The notes under the pieces were generated by a model that ran no database searches, was not told the origin of the DNA, and was given only the letters and a program-made list of their open reading frames with translations. A stretch of DNA of 64,000 nt, taken from positions 106,457,121 to 106,521,120 of the forward strand of contig CM038222.1 of NCBI GenBank assembly GCA_021442155.1. Reading direction: 5' to 3'. Of the stretch, positions 37,690-50,329 are shown piece after piece. The position numbers and the translations under genes are program-made. Source of the DNA: Cymbidium sinense. Its lineage: Eukaryota > Streptophyta > Magnoliopsida > Asparagales > Orchidaceae. Within the stretch, counting starts at the first letter, position 1. Each line of letters opens with the position of its first letter.

Positions 37690-38780
37690 GTTGAAAGAGC
37701 AACGAAGTTCTATTTTCTAGATTACCAAGATACTAAGAATGATCTTAAAAATTGACATGTTCTAGATGTGCTTTTCCTATCTACTTTACATCCTGCAAAG
37801 TTAGCATCAGAAAAAGCAAGCAAGTCACATGAAAGTAACTTTTTAAGATACCAAAAACCTAATCTAGAAGTTCCGATTAAATAATGAAAGATACACTTAA
37901 CAGTAGTTAAATGAGATTCTTTTCGAGCAGGCTAAAAATGAGCACATAAACATATAACAAACATAATATCAGGCCTACTGGAAGTAAGATATAAAAGAGA
38001 ACCAATCATAATACTATAAAGTTTTTGATCATCTGGTTGTTGTGACTAATCTAAATCAAGTTTAGTAGGAGGGGATCATGCGAATCTTACTAGATTTAAA
38101 TTTTTTCATATCAAATCTTTCTATCAAGTCATTAGTGTACTTGGTTTGACAAATAAAAGTGTCTCTTTGTCTTATTATTTTACTTGAAGTCCTAAGAAAA
38201 AATTGAGTTCACCCATCATGCTCAGTCAAATTTTTTTGACATCAAAGATAAAAACTTAACACAAAGATTCATTTGTAGTACCAAATAAAATGTCATCCAT
38301 ATAAATCTGAACAATAATCAATTCATCACCTAAATTATTAAAGAATGAGGTCGCATCTACTCTACTCTTCCTAAAACCATGTATATAAGAAAGCTACTCA
38401 ATCTATCATACCAAGATCTAGGAGCTTGTTTCAATCCATGCAATGTTTTCTTTGATTTAAAAACTTGATCTGAAAATTTCACAATTTCAAAACCAAGAGG
38501 TTGTTCTACAAAAACATCTTAATCTATAAAGCCATTTAAAAATACACTTTTTACATCCATCTGAAACAATTTAAAGTCTTAATGTGTCCCGAGTCATCTA
38601 ACTTATTCCTAAAGGCCCATTTGGTTCCTATAACATTTTGATCTTGAGGACTAGGAACTAATTCCCATATTGCATTTTTAACAAACTGATTTAGTTCTTC
38701 TTCGATGGTTGCGATCTAATAGTGATCCTACAAAGCTTCATTTATTGATTTTGGTTCAATTTCAGATAAGAACACATAAT
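37690..38780 (-). pseudogene. X reverse transcriptase (broken)
   Basis: Copia RT converts element RNA to DNA. The active-site motif is intact: IYMDDILFGTTNE near 38310-38270 on the minus strand (usual YVDD with Met). Upstream, phrases equivalent to 'WVFRNKLDDSG', 'GCKMDVKSVFLNGFI' and 'PLGFEIV' occur between 38640 and 38460, interrupted by stops. Downstream lies the palm/thumb with 'KIIRQRDTFICQTKYTNDLIERF'-like residues in pieces (38200-38100). No open frame longer than 60 codons remains, so it is clearly inactive. Confidence 0.8.
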
Positions 38781-38786
38781 GATTTA

Positions 38787-39800
38787 TCATTTCTTTAGAT
38801 TGACTTCTAGTTCTAACTCCTTGAGAAATACCAAGTCTTTTAGATGATTCTTAATGAATATCCAATCTTTAGGTAAAGAACCATCTACATTTTCTTCCAA
38901 ACTCATTTTCTTAAAATCATCTACCTCTTCTTCAATCACATTATCTTTAATAGGATCTATAGGATTTTCATCAAATGTGGCATATACTGATTCATCAACA
39001 ATCATTTTTTTTATTATAAACTCTATAAGATCTACCATTCAAAACATACCCTAAAAAGATATCATCATCGAAGTTACAATCAAACTTTCCTAAAGAGTCT
39101 TTACCATTATTCAAAATGAAGCATTTGCAACCAAATATATGAAAATAATTGATCTTAGGTTTCTTACCAAAGAGCAACTCATAAATGGTCTGATTTAAAA
39201 AAGGTCTGAAATAAACACGATTCATAACATAACTTGCAGTGTTAACAACTTTTGCCTAAAAATACTTAGGCAACTTATAATCATCAAGCATAGCTCTACT
39301 TAATTCAATTAAACTTTTATTTTCCTTTCAACAACTCCATTTTGATGAGGGGTTCTAGGAGCAAAAAAATTGTGTTTAATGCTAAAATCATCACAAAAGT
39401 TTTCAAAATTTTTATTTTCAAATTCACCACCATGATCATACTAAATTTTACTAACAAGAAGATTTCTATCACGCTGAATATGCTTAACAAATTTTCTAAA
39501 ATGTTCAAAAGCATCATTTCGATGAATTAAAAACATAACCCAAGTAAATCTTGAATAATCATCAACAATAACAAAATCATAGAATTTTTCACGTAAACTA
39601 GTAGTGTTAACAAGACCAAATAAATCCATATGTAATAATTCTAAGAGTTTGTAGAAACAATATTTTATTTTTGAAAGAATATTTAGATTGTTTTCCATGA
39701 ATACATGCACCACGAACATAATCAGAATGAAATTTTATTTTAGGTAAACCATCAACAATATCAAGTTTTGCAATCTTGTTTAATGAATGCATGTTAATGT
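38787..39800 (-). pseudogene. X integrase (broken)
   Basis: Integrates the cDNA. The N-terminal HHCC portion lies near 39800-39700 (GACIHGKQSKYSFK at its end). The catalytic core, 39719-39441, contains LLHMDLFGLVNTTSL (first Asp) and FVIVDDYSRFTWVMFL (second region). The later core is fragmented at 39517-39317. The C-terminal part, 39225-38995, reads PKINYFHIFGCKCFILN, then DDDIFLGYVLNGRSYRVYNK, highly characteristic of plant copia integrases. The acidic linker towards RT is 39038-38787. Frameshifts separate overlapping pieces in different frames. Confidence 0.9.
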
Positions 39801-39944
39801 GACATAACCTTATATGCCGTAACCAAACATCATCAGGTGAACTTTTAAAACAAAGTAAATTTAAATTTATATTACTTCATTTTCAAAATCAATAAGGTAA
39901 ATGTTTTTGTATCTATGACCAACAATCAAAACAATTTTCTTATC

Positions 39945-40200
39945 TTAAATATTACATAAATATGCTTGAAATTTAACATTAAATTTGTTATCACACAATT
40001 GGCTAATTGAAATAAGATTATGCTTTAAACCTTCAACAAAATAAACTCTATATAAAGTGATTGTATCCTTAGAAATAGAACAAACTCCAATTATCTTTCC
40101 TTTGGCATTATCACCATAAACTACAAAACATTCTTTAAGAGGTTCTAAAGTAGAAAAAATTAGATTTATCACTTGTCATATGTCTTGAACATCCATTGTC
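39945..40200 (-). pseudogene. X protease end and GAG-pre-integrase domain
   Basis: The segment 40172-39945 contains CFVVYGDNAKGKIIGV and LYRVYFVEGLKHNLISISQL, the well-known pre-integrase block of plant copia polyproteins. Just upstream, near 40200, the protease active-site region reads WYLDNGCSRHMT across a frame break (usual LDSGCSxHMT). The Ser of the active-site triplet is Asn here. Confidence 0.85.
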
Positions 40201-40249
40201 CAAGTACCATATACCTTCTTTGATTTTTCTTTGAAGGCATTCCTACAAA

Positions 40250-41897
40250 ATAAAATCAAGGGTAAACTTTTGGAACCCAAACATGTTTGGGTCCACATCC
40301 AAATGAAAAGATATGCAATGCATACTGTGTAGTATGTGTAGTTATTTTATTTTTAGGCATCCAAATAATTTTTGAATTAGGTAATGATTGAGATTTTCTC
40401 GTATGATAATTAGAAGATACATGACATTTTTTATTACAAAAATTACATGTAACATTTGTATTTGCATAAGGTATAAATTTAAATGATCTTGATGCATCTG
40501 ATGACTTCTGTTTAACAAATGGAACATGTGAATGTAATATACTACAAGAATATAATTTTGCATGAAGTAATAAATTTTTCTTTTTCAACTTCTCCACAAG
40601 TGTTGATTGATCTAATAAAACATCATTGTTAGACTTTAATTCAACACATTATTTTTCTAAAGATGATGCATGCATTTCTAAAATTTTCTTTTCCTTTTCT
40701 AAGATATTGAATTTTCTTTTCATCTTTTTATATTTATGTTCTAATTCATTGAATGCATCATCTAATTCTTCATAAGAAATATCTTCATATATGTCACTTA
40801 TAGAATCCACATCAGCTATAAGACATACATTTTCTTCTTCTTCTGTAGTGTCATCACTTGATTCTTCTAAATTATAATTTGCCCAAAGTGCACTTCTCTT
40901 TTTCTTCTAAGGCTTTTGATTTTTCCAAGACTTCCTTCTTTCAGCCTTTTCTTTTTTAGCAAAGTCTGGACACTCACCTCTTATATGTCTAGACTTTTTG
41001 CAATTGAAGCAAACTATTCCTTCTCCAACATTTAATATTTTAATAGGCAATTCATGTATTTTAGATTTTCCATACATGTTCTTTTACTTTCTGATCATAT
41101 TTTCTAGCCATTTTGAAACCAAAGTAATCTCATAACTATCAACATTTGAACATGAAGAATTTTCTTCACAACTGTCCTCCACCTGCAAAGCAATTAATTT
41201 TTCTTTCTCTTTATTTTGGAGAGAGTCATTTTGATCCCTTTGTGCAATAACCTATTCATATGCTATCAAAGAACCAAGAAGCTTATCAAGTGTATAAGTA
41301 GTTAAGTCTGTAGCTTCACTAATAGTAGTAACTTTTGCATCCCAATCTTTTGGAAAGTATCTTAAAATTTTATAAACTAAATATTAATTTTTATAGTTTA
41401 TTCTAAGTGAATGCAAGGGATTTATAATTTTCATGAAGCGAGATACATATAAAAAATACTTTCATTTGGTAACATGCAAAATAATTTATATTCATGTACT
41501 AACCTATTTATGTGAGCATCTTTAACTTCATTAGTACCTTCATAAGTAAGAATTAGTTTAACCCATATTTATTTTGTGGTAGTGAGCATAGAAATTCTCA
41601 TATAATCATCGAAAGTAAAGCACAGTAAAGAATGTTACAAGCCATTAAATTTAGTTCATCCAATTCTCTTTCAGAAGCAGACCATTCATCAAAAGGTTTA
41701 TCAACTTTTAAACCATTCATATCAATAGTAGGTTTGTGATACTGGTGTGTCAACATGTGCCACATTCTAGAATTTTGTCCACAAATAAATGTACTAATAC
41801 GGTTTTTTTAATAATCAAATGGAACATTATCAAGTAAAGGTGGTCTATGTGTAGACTATCCTTCAGGTAGTGTACCTTTAGGAAAAACTTGTTCCAT
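40250..41897 (-). pseudogene. X gag (broken)
   Basis: Nucleocapsid/capsid protein. A likely original ATG is at 41897 (MEQVFPKG), 43 bases inside the PBS. Early sequence has STHRPPLLDNVPFDY, the usual start of copia Gag, then WSASERELDELNLMA. A CCHC knuckle lies near 40995-40960 (CFNCKKSRHIRGEC-like, with the Gly-His step altered). An acidic, Ser-rich coiled-coil part follows (DISYEELDDAFNELEHKYKK near 40790). A second finger at 40597-40256 reads CNFCNKKCHVSSNYH, and the domain ends HVWVPKVYP. There are many stops. The segment parallel to the coiled coil is the best-preserved part of the Y gag. Confidence 0.8.
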
Positions 41898-41939
41898 AAC
41901 AATTAAAGTCAGGGATGTTAAGCCACATATTAAGCTGCG

Positions 41940-41951
41940 GCTCTGATACCA
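41940..41951 (-). promoter_or_regulatory. X primer-binding site
   Basis: Minus-strand TGGTATCAGAGC, a perfect match to the site complementary to initiator tRNA-Met used by plant copia elements, a few bases inside the 5' LTR end at 41956. Confidence 0.92.
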
Positions 41952-41955
41952 ATTA

Positions 41956-44900
41956 TGACTATAGCACCTTACAGGGCCAGGGGGGGGGGGGTATGAATGT
42001 TAAAAATAAATTTTAGAGAATTTAATTTTATCTTTTAGTATAAGAATTAAATATTTAACAATAATGATTTAGTGAAATGAAATGATAGAAAAATAATAGT
42101 AAAAATGTAAAGTGCAAAAAAGTAAGGAAAGAGAACACAAAGATTTTTATGTGGTTCGGCCAAACCTCAAAAATCAGCCTACGTCCATACCTAGTCATCC
42201 AGGCTAGGAATTTACTAAACCAAAGTTATGATTACAACAAATCACTCGTACTCTCCTTCATGTGCAAGTACAAACCAACACATACTCTTCTTAATGGGCA
42301 AGTACAACCCAACACGTAGTCTCCATAATGGGCAAGTACAACCCAACACATACTTTACTTAACGGGCAAGTACAACCCAATAAGAAATCAGGACAAGGCC
42401 ACGAGAAAGATTCAAGTCTAACACTCAATTTTAAAATATTTTTTGCACTCAAAACCCAATCTACACTAATATTAAGGCAATTGGATATTAATGAAAAAGA
42501 TAGCTCACTTTAACTGTAAATGAAATTAAAACAAGATCTTCAATCAACTATATGATGCAATTATGCAACTTAATGTTACTTAAAAGATCTTTAAAAGTTT
42601 GAAATAATTTTCTTGAATGATTTTGAAATGCAAACTAAAATGCAATCACCAAAAACTTTATGTTGAATTCTTTTTCACTCAAGATAACTTTCATTCAAAT
42701 GATAAAAGTATTTGCAATTTGAATAACTAAACAATCACTTGAATGAGGATTTGATTTATATCACATGAAAGCTATCACATAACATATGCATAAACTAATT
42801 GAATAGAAGTAATCAATAAGAACAAAATAATGTATGCATGATGTGGTGTGGAGCCAAATAGAGAAAGAAATGAAATAAGATGTTAAGCACAATCAAATTT
42901 AACCAACCTATATGAAAGTTTAACCCAAAGAAATAAATAATGATATTTAAACAATTAAGCACTTTAAAAATTGATAACTTTTACAAGAAACATCATCCAA
43001 AGAAGAAATTAAAGGAATATTCAATGATTAAGAACAAATAAATTGATTTCCATATGTTAGCCTTAGGCCAAACATGAAATCAAAAGATTATCAAGTTATT
43101 AAGTCCACACAAATTGATCTTCTTATATTTGTTCATGGCCAAACAAAATCTAAAGATTATGTCATGAATGAACACAAGAAAATTTACATAACCTTGTAAA
43201 CTTCAGAGCCAAGTAGAAATAAAAGAAGTTTAAGAACTTAGCAACAATGCTTAAATATTAGAGAATTTAATTTCAAAGAATTTAATTGGGTGTTAAAAAT
43301 AACTTTCAGAGAATTTAAATTTATCTTTTTGTAGAAGACTTAAATATTTAACAAAAATACTTTAGTGAAATGAAATAATAGAAAAACAATAGTAGAAAAG
43401 TAAATTGCAAAAAAGTAAGGAAAGAGAACACAAATTTTTACGTGTTTCGGCCAAACCTAAAAAATCAGCCTACGTCCACACCTAGTCACCCAGGCTAGGA
43501 ATTCACTAAACCAAAGTTGAGATTACAATAGATATCTCACACTCTCCTTCACATGAAAGTACAACCCAACACATACTCTCCTTAATGGGCAAGTACAAAC
43601 CAACATGTACTCTTCTTAATGGGCAACTACAACCAACAAAAAATCAAGACAAGACAATGAGAAAGATACAAGTCTAACTCTCAAACTTAAAATATTTTTG
43701 CACTCAAAGCCAAATCTATACTGATATTAAGGCAATTGAATATTAATGAAAAATGAACTCACTTTAACTTGAAATAAAATTAAAATAAGATCTTCAATCA
43801 AGTATATAATGCAATTAAGTAACTTAATGTTGCTTAAATGATCTTTAAAAGTTTGAAATAATTATCTTGAATGACTTTAAAATGCAAACTAAAATGCAAT
43901 CACCAAAAACTTTACTTTGAACATTTTTTTAACTCAAGCTAACTTTCATTTAAATGATAAAAGTATTTGCAATTTGAATAACTAAACAATCACTTGAATA
44001 AGGATTTGATTTATACACATGAAACCTATTGCATAACATATGCATAAACTAATTGAATATAAGTAATCAATAAGCACAAAATAATATATGCAAGATGTGG
44101 TGTGGTCGGCCAAATGGAAAAAGAGATGAAATAAGATGTTAAGCACAATCAAATTTAACCAACCTGTATGAAACTTTAAGCTAAAGAAATAAACAATGAT
44201 ATTGAAATAATTAAACACTTTGGAAATTGATAACCTTTAAAAGAAACATCATCCAAACAAGAAAAAAAAGGAATATTCAATGATTAATCACAAATAAAGT
44301 GATTTCCTTATGTTAGCTTTAGGTCAAACATGAAATCAAAGGATTATCAAGTAATTAAGTCCACACAAATTGATCTTCTTATATTTGTTCTTGGCCAAAC
44401 AAAATCCAAAGATTATGTCATGAATGAACATAAGAATATTTACATAACCTTGTAAACCTCAAAGCCAAGAAGAAATAAAAGAGGTTTAAGAACTTAGCAC
44501 CTTAGAAATTCAACACCAAGGAATTGATGTTTTTGGCCAAGGAAGAAAACATGCCAAATATTCACTTTTTCTAATAAATATTCAACCCAAATAAATGTCC
44601 AAGAGAAGTAGAAGAATGATGAGGTATCCTTGCACTTTAATAGCCATAAATCTTCAAGAAATGCTTTAGTAAGAATTTGGCTAAGGGTGAGTAAGAGAGC
44701 AAGAGAGTAAGAAAGAGTTTTAAAATTTTTTTGGAACCTTTTTAAGTTGAAGTAAGGCTCTAAAATAGAGGAGTAAGAAGTCTAAGGTCAGCTAAAAACT
44801 GATCCAATGAGAAGGAAATTGATTTGGCATCAATTTGGATTTCAAATTCAAGGGAGAAAGGATCGGCCAAAGAGATCATCCATATGCTCCTTTACAAATT

Positions 44901-46061
44901 TTTTTAAACCCAATATGGAATGTATGCTATGTGATTCTTGACTATGAATAGATGAATTTCAATAAGAAATTAGGCCAAGGAAGTTTAGATATGAAGGAGA
45001 AATTTTTGAATAGAATAAATCCATGAAAAATCCATTCAAGGATTTCGGCCAAAAGGGGTTTCCTAAAAAAGAAAATTTTCAAAATAAGACATGAATCAAC
45101 TTAACTCAAATATAATTGTATTCTATACTTATTGAATGTTTAAATAACATATAAGTTTATTACATTTAAAACATAGTGGCTGGCCTCTCTTAAACTTTCC
45201 TAAAATAGGTCAAATTGGAAAATGAAAGGAATTATTTTGGAAAAGAGGGCTGACTTGAATTTAAATTTAAAATAACTCCAAATAGATTAATTAGGTTCTA
45301 AAAATCATAATTAATCATTCTTGGGATGTTCAACATATTCCATGAATAATTTGATTTGATTTAGCAAGTACATGTCATTCATAAGGAAGTTTGAATTAAA
45401 GAATAATTCAAAAATAATTCAAATTTAGAAATTCAAATAAATGAATTTTAAATTATAAAAATTGAGGGAAAATAATATCAAAATGTTTTGAATGAACTTC
45501 ACACAATTTATTACATATAATGTATTAAAAAATTCATCTAAAATAATGTTAAAATGAAAATAATAATAGGAGAGAGAATAGGAGGAAAAAGGATAATTTT
45601 AGGATAATTCAATTTTCATGCACTAAAAATATGAATGAAAATTATGAATGTCATGGAAATGATTTAATAAAGTTTAAACATAATTTATCTTGCTTTACCA
45701 CACATATAATGAAACTTATATCATGCATTTAGTTCATACTATCCAAAATGGATATCTTAATGAATAATTGCAATATTAAGATATAGAAAATATAAATAAT
45801 TTTAGAATGCTGAATCTAAAAATGAATGAATCATTTACTTAAATGTAGTGAGATTTTCATTTGCCTTAATATAGTAATTCCTAGAAGAATTCCTACCATT
45901 TTTCATGACCAGTATAGCTTTAACAATTTGATATAACTGAAGAACAAGGAGCGGAAGAATTTTTCCTATACACTTGAATTTAACTTGAATATTAGCATTT
46001 GAACATGTGTTTGTTATCATCAAAATCAATCTCATATGAAATGGGGCTCATCAAATCAATA
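41956..46061 (-). repeat. X 5' LTR with internal tandem duplication
   Basis: 4106 bp. A 12-G run (41980-41991) lies near its 3' end. Two tandem copies of about 1.25-1.29 kb occupy 41990-43245 and 43285-44505. Markers are GTTAAAAATAA at 41999 and 43294, the TTCGGCCAAACCT phrase at 42156 and 43447, and CATATGCATAAACTAATTGAATA at 42784 and 44036. It includes the undisturbed target sites of Y (near 44045) and T (45464-45468). Frames at 42328, 43982 and 45835 are not genes. Confidence 0.85.
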
Positions 46062-46575
46062 AAAGTAATCTTGCAGTGCCAAAACACTCTCTCTAGCACC
46101 GTAATTTCTTAACTTTAAACATCTGAAATACTAAACTTGAAAAATTATAAGTTTGAGTCTTGTCCATTCAGTGTTGCAATGCCGAATATTAAGTGCCGAA
46201 GCATTAGACTCTTGGATAGAATGATAAAAATGACTGTCTTAAAAGTGCCACAGCACTGCAACATCGACCTATCTGGTGAAAGAAAACAAAAGGGCTATTT
46301 TAAGAGCACCGCAGCATCACATATATAGCACCGCAGTGTAAGACTCTCAGGTTTTAAGCTTATGTCCTACAGGCTAAAAGCCCCTAAGCGTACCTCTGTG
46401 ATATTTCTTTTAAGTTAGAAAAATTCCATTATTATAATCTTTGAGCTTCTAAATGTTAAATAAAATGACACAAACACTGCAATGCATGAAACTATAAGAA
46501 AATCAAAATATTTATTAAAATTAAAAATGATTACATAATCTATATAAGAAAGAAAAAATACAATAAAAATAGTGA
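46062..46575 (+). repeat. Z1 LTR fragment left of the MULE, with palindrome cluster
   Basis: Sequence continuous with 55028 onward before the MULE inserted. It corresponds to 60050-60590 of Z2, downstream of the antisense ORF. At 46072-46340 it holds at least six copies of the AGTGC/GCACT palindrome family (for example AGTGCCACAGCACT at 46246). The frame 46137-46328 runs through these and is not credited as a gene. Confidence 0.65.
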
Positions 46576-46584
46576 AATTAGTAA
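46576..46584. repeat. MULE target-site duplication, left copy
   Basis: AATTAGTAA, identical to 55019-55027. Nine bases is the standard length for Mutator-like elements. Confidence 0.95.
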
Positions 46585-46680
46585 GGCTAAATTTTCAAAT
46601 TAGGCCTAATTAAAGCATTAATTAGCTAATTTGGCATAGAAAAAAATTAAAATAGGCCAAGTCTCTCATTCAATGTGTGA
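46585..46680 (+). repeat. MULE left terminal inverted repeat
   Basis: About 75-95 bases clearly matching the reverse complement of 54930-55018, including GGCCTAATTAAA(A/G)CATTAAT. Weaker similarity may extend further, into the GC-richer part (CGCCCATTGAATCGGCGAC on the left; CGCCCGTTCGACGGCGACC on the right). Confidence 0.9.
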
Positions 46681-46744
46681 TTGGCTCGATGTGCGACCAT
46701 GTTATGATCGCCCATTGAATCGGCGACATCGCCTTAATTTTTTA

Positions 46745-47640
46745 AAAAAAATTTAGAGGCATTCAGATTTTGCCCAGTCGGACTCATCTGTCGGACTCAA
46801 GAGAGGTTGGTATCATTGGAATCATGATAAAATTTTCCACGACATTTATGTTGACCAATAATGGCGATTATGGCCCTGTATATAGCAGTTTTTGCAAATG
46901 TGCGCAAAAACTATAGTGCCTACTTGAAATATTAGATCAACCACATTATTTAGCAAGTATCGGACTCATCCGATGTTAGAATCATGTGAGCTTGGTATCA
47001 TTAGAATTATAACAAAATTTCCCATGACTTTCATGTTGAGCAAATATTACGATTATGGTCCGGTGTGCAACAATATTTGCAAATACGAACAAAAATTGCG
47101 GTGCCAACTTGAAATATTGGACCAGCTCTCATATTTTGCTCATATCAGACTCATCTGGTGTCAGAATTGAGTTAGCTTGAAATCGTTGGAATCATAACAA
47201 AATTCCCCACCACTTTCATGTTGACTAATAATTGTGATTATGGCCTAGTACGTAGCAGATTTACAAATGCCTGTAAAAACTACAGTGCCAACTTGAAATA
47301 TTGGACCAACCCTCGTATTTTGTCTGTATCAGACTCATCCGGTGACAAAATTGAGAAAGCTTGGTATCATTGGAATTATAGAAAAACTCCCCATGATTTC
47401 ATGTTGACTAAAAATTGTAATTGTGGTCCGGTACGCAGTAGTTTTTACAAATGCACGCAAAAACTATGGTGCCAACTTGAAAGATTAGACCAGCCCCCGT
47501 ATTTTGCCCGTATCACGCTCATTCGATGTCAGAATTGAGTTAGCTTAGTATCATTTGAATCATAACAAAATTTACCATGACTTTCATGTTGAAAAAAAAT
47601 TGCGATTGTGGACCAGTACGCAGCAGGTTTTGCAAAATGA
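46745..47640. repeat. MULE subterminal tandem array, about 184 bp x 5
   Basis: GACTCAT-type anchors at 46781, 46963, 47148, 47332 and 47516 give spacings of 182, 185, 184 and 184. Each unit includes 'CATGTTGAC(C/T)AATAAT', 'ATTATGGCC(C/T)GT', and a hairpin such as AGTTTTTGC/GCAAAAACT around 46888-46913. The open frames 46973-47170 and 47218-47538 arise from the repeat and share its phrasing, so they are not treated as genes. Confidence 0.9.
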
Positions 47641-47990
47641 ACATTTAGAAGAATTTGAAATGACTCACTCCAATAAAACGCTCTTAATGAAGTGCAATTA
47701 ACAAACTCTTAAGAGACATGGCATATTAGTAGGTGCTTATCTCTCATTAATCTTATTATTTGGAGAGAATCATTTAAATTAATTCCATTCACATAAGAAA
47801 AATCAATGTGCCAGTAGTAGGATTGCAACCATTTTCCTGTTAAAATATTTCAAAAATGCATAACAAGCTAACTCAAACCAAGCTCACAACACGAACAAAC
47901 TCCCTCTCTAATCTTATCAAGAAAGCAAATATCATCACTAAAAAACATACATCATGATACAACCTTTTGTAAATGTGTACTAAGAACATT
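47641..47990. other. MULE interval without recognised features
   Basis: About 350 bases of AT-rich sequence between the tandem array and the PMD pseudogene 3' end. Nothing recognisable was seen on either strand. Confidence 0.5.
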
Positions 47991-50320
47991 CAGAACAAGA
48001 ACAAAAAAGATATGAACTTAAAGCTGATTTCTGAAGTAATCTATCTGTGATGATGCGAGGGTGGTGGAATAGCATCACTACTGGATATGTAATGGACTGG
48101 TGGTCACCGTGACTAGTCTCATAGATGATTCTCTTGATGTTGCTTCTCTTCAACTTGCTCAGTGGGTTGTTATGAGTAACCCAAGTGTGTAACATTTGGT
48201 ACATCAGCTGAAGACTGAGTAGGTAGTGAGAAACTATGGTACACTCCATACGGGAGTGTCATATGGAATGACGAAGGCCCATATGTAAGAGGAACTGGTG
48301 GCTTCCATGGGTGCATCTATGCCCACATAGCTTCCTGTTATGAATACTATGGTGGTTGTGTGAATGTATATGCAAAGGACCCGATGACTTGTGGAGAAGA
48401 TGGACCAACATCCATCTCCGGCCCATCTCGCTGTACTAACGACAAAGTACCTAGAATGTCAGTGTCCCTGTACCGACTATTAGAGATATGCATATTTTGT
48501 TGTAGCTCTCGGCACAACTCCTCATATTGGTTAATAGATTGCTAAAAATTTGTATCCTCATCCTTTCTAAAATAATGCTAGAATATATCCTTGGTATTCA
48601 GGATGTGCTTACATCGCATTGAAATAAATTTAGTTAGGATTGAATCCATATAGAAAACTATAATTTTTATATCAAATACAGGTTTACCATTATTCAATTT
48701 CTAGGTTCTCAAGGGTAATAAGTGTTTGGGGAATTGTTGGTGCCTTCAGCATGTAGAGTAAAGCCTGAGATTGATACCATCTCATGTATGAGTTGATGGC
48801 TAGCTCCTAGCCCTACTGGGATGAATCTACCACCACAACTAAATCATGTCTGCTCTCCCACTATGCAATGTATGTCTAGTGGTAATCAATCTAATCCACA
48901 TCTTCTTTCCCTCAACCATCCACTCGCACAAAGGAAGAATCTATTGGTGCTACATCAGTCATAGGTGGAAGGCCGAACTGTCTGATCACACGATCGGGCA
49001 GGTGCCACTCAACTAATTTCCAGCTAATCAATGGTACTCTAGCCAGCCATATCTCGACACCTTGTAAGCATATATCTGTGACACATACATGGATCTGATG
49101 TCCATATGACTTCCAAATCCCCTATGTAGTTTGAAAGGAATATTAGTTCTGCTATGTACATCCAATAATGGACTCAAAAAAAATTTGTAATGCAACACAC
49201 TTGACTTTGCAGCTGCCCATCTAATTCATCTTTGTAGACTCTGATGTGGGCTGGTGTCATTTCTCAAACGTACCCTTCATTCCACCGACATCCCAAACTC
49301 AAACCATCTATGTTTGTAGGGTATGGTATATGAAACATAAGTTTTCCTACATGAATGTGCTCTCATGCCCATACCTACAGTAAATATAGGCATCCTACCA
49401 TATTCATGCACTTCAGCTTCATTGCCTCATGTAGCTTCCTATATAAATGAGTAAGCACAGCTGATCCCAATGAGAACTCCTTAAATGTATCAACATCATC
49501 TAGCAATCGCAGATACTGCAAGTGAACCTCAAAGCCCAATTTGTCTGGCATAAGGAAACAGCCAATAGCAAAGAGTATGTATGCTCTAACATGCATAGTA
49601 AACTAAAGCATGGGGAGATCTAACTAGGAATCCTTGTAATATGTCCAACATAGCCATCATAGGGGCAAACAAGTCTGTACATGCGCCTGTCCCATTCTAA
49701 ATTTTGATGTTATATGCGGCTGGATTGGATCGTGGTAGATAATATGTGGCTCCGGATGTGCTTCTATTAGCTCATCATAGTAATCTGGCCAAGATGTCCA
49801 CCGCTTGCCTCCTCCAACATCAATCCTTCCAATAATAGGTGGGCAATCTATATGAACACCCAGAATCATAAAAATATCCTGCAGTGTAATCGTCATCTCT
49901 CCAATGGGCAAGTGGAACGTATTTGTCTATGAAGACTAACATTCCATAAAGGCTGTGAGCAGGTGGTGATCTAAGTGAATGTACTGTATCTGGGAGACAC
50001 AATCTAGTCCAACTGCTTACAAAGCACTCATAAATCCAGGACAATTTATTGGCCATTATTTGAACATAAGTAAATGAGAAGCAGCCTCCAGCACTGAAAC
50101 CTACGTAGTAAAGAAATTTGCTAAGTATGCAACATTATAGGAATAATTTATATACGCAGCTTGTTGAAAGAAAACTTTACCAAATCAGGATGTGATGCTC
50201 TATGCCTACCCCATAGTGCCACTATACTAGGGTGACCTTTAGCCGATGGAGGACCGTAGTCCACAACACTCCTCTACTCGTCTTCACCTCCTGCGTGCAG
50301 GGCGAGCAGCTTCTTCAACA
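47990..50320 (-). pseudogene. Plant mobile domain (PMD) protein, MAIN/MAIL1-like, broken
   Basis: PMD proteins occur as host nuclear proteins (MAIN, MAIL1) and as transposon-encoded relatives. On the minus strand, a possible start is the ATG at 50317. The N-terminal part reads GPPSAKGHPSIVALWG near 50250. The central PMD block has TFHLPIGEMTITLQDIFMILG at 49918-49855, with a stop and a shift just before it. SLGSAVLTHLYRKLHEA follows at about 49470-49420, GCRW near 49290, and WHLPDRVIRQFG near 49000-48965, all canonical landmarks in order. The C-terminal tail (48300-47990) is Pro/Gln/Ser-rich. Several stops and shifts make it non-functional. It lies downstream of the transposase in the same orientation. 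Confidence 0.88.
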
Positions 50321-50329
50321 GACATCTTT

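Larger units (their letters stand above)
36486..46061 (-). mobile_element. Element X: Ty1/copia retrotransposon (main part; split by T and Y)
   Basis: A minus-strand copia element: 5' LTR 41956-46061, PBS, gag, pre-integrase/integrase, RT, RNase H, polypurine tract, then a 3' LTR interrupted by T (8655-36480) and again by Y (to 7227). The domain order integrase before RT is diagnostic for Ty1/copia. All coding parts contain stops. The second zinc finger in Gag and the W-V-P-K-type motif before the protease region suggest the Maximus/Sirevirus side of copia, but I hold that loosely. Confidence 0.9.

Noticed and set aside
46137..47538. Open frames 46137-46328, 46973-47170 and 47218-47538 (plus strand)
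   Set aside because: Made by the palindrome cluster and the 184 bp tandem repeat. Their similarity to each other follows from the repeat.
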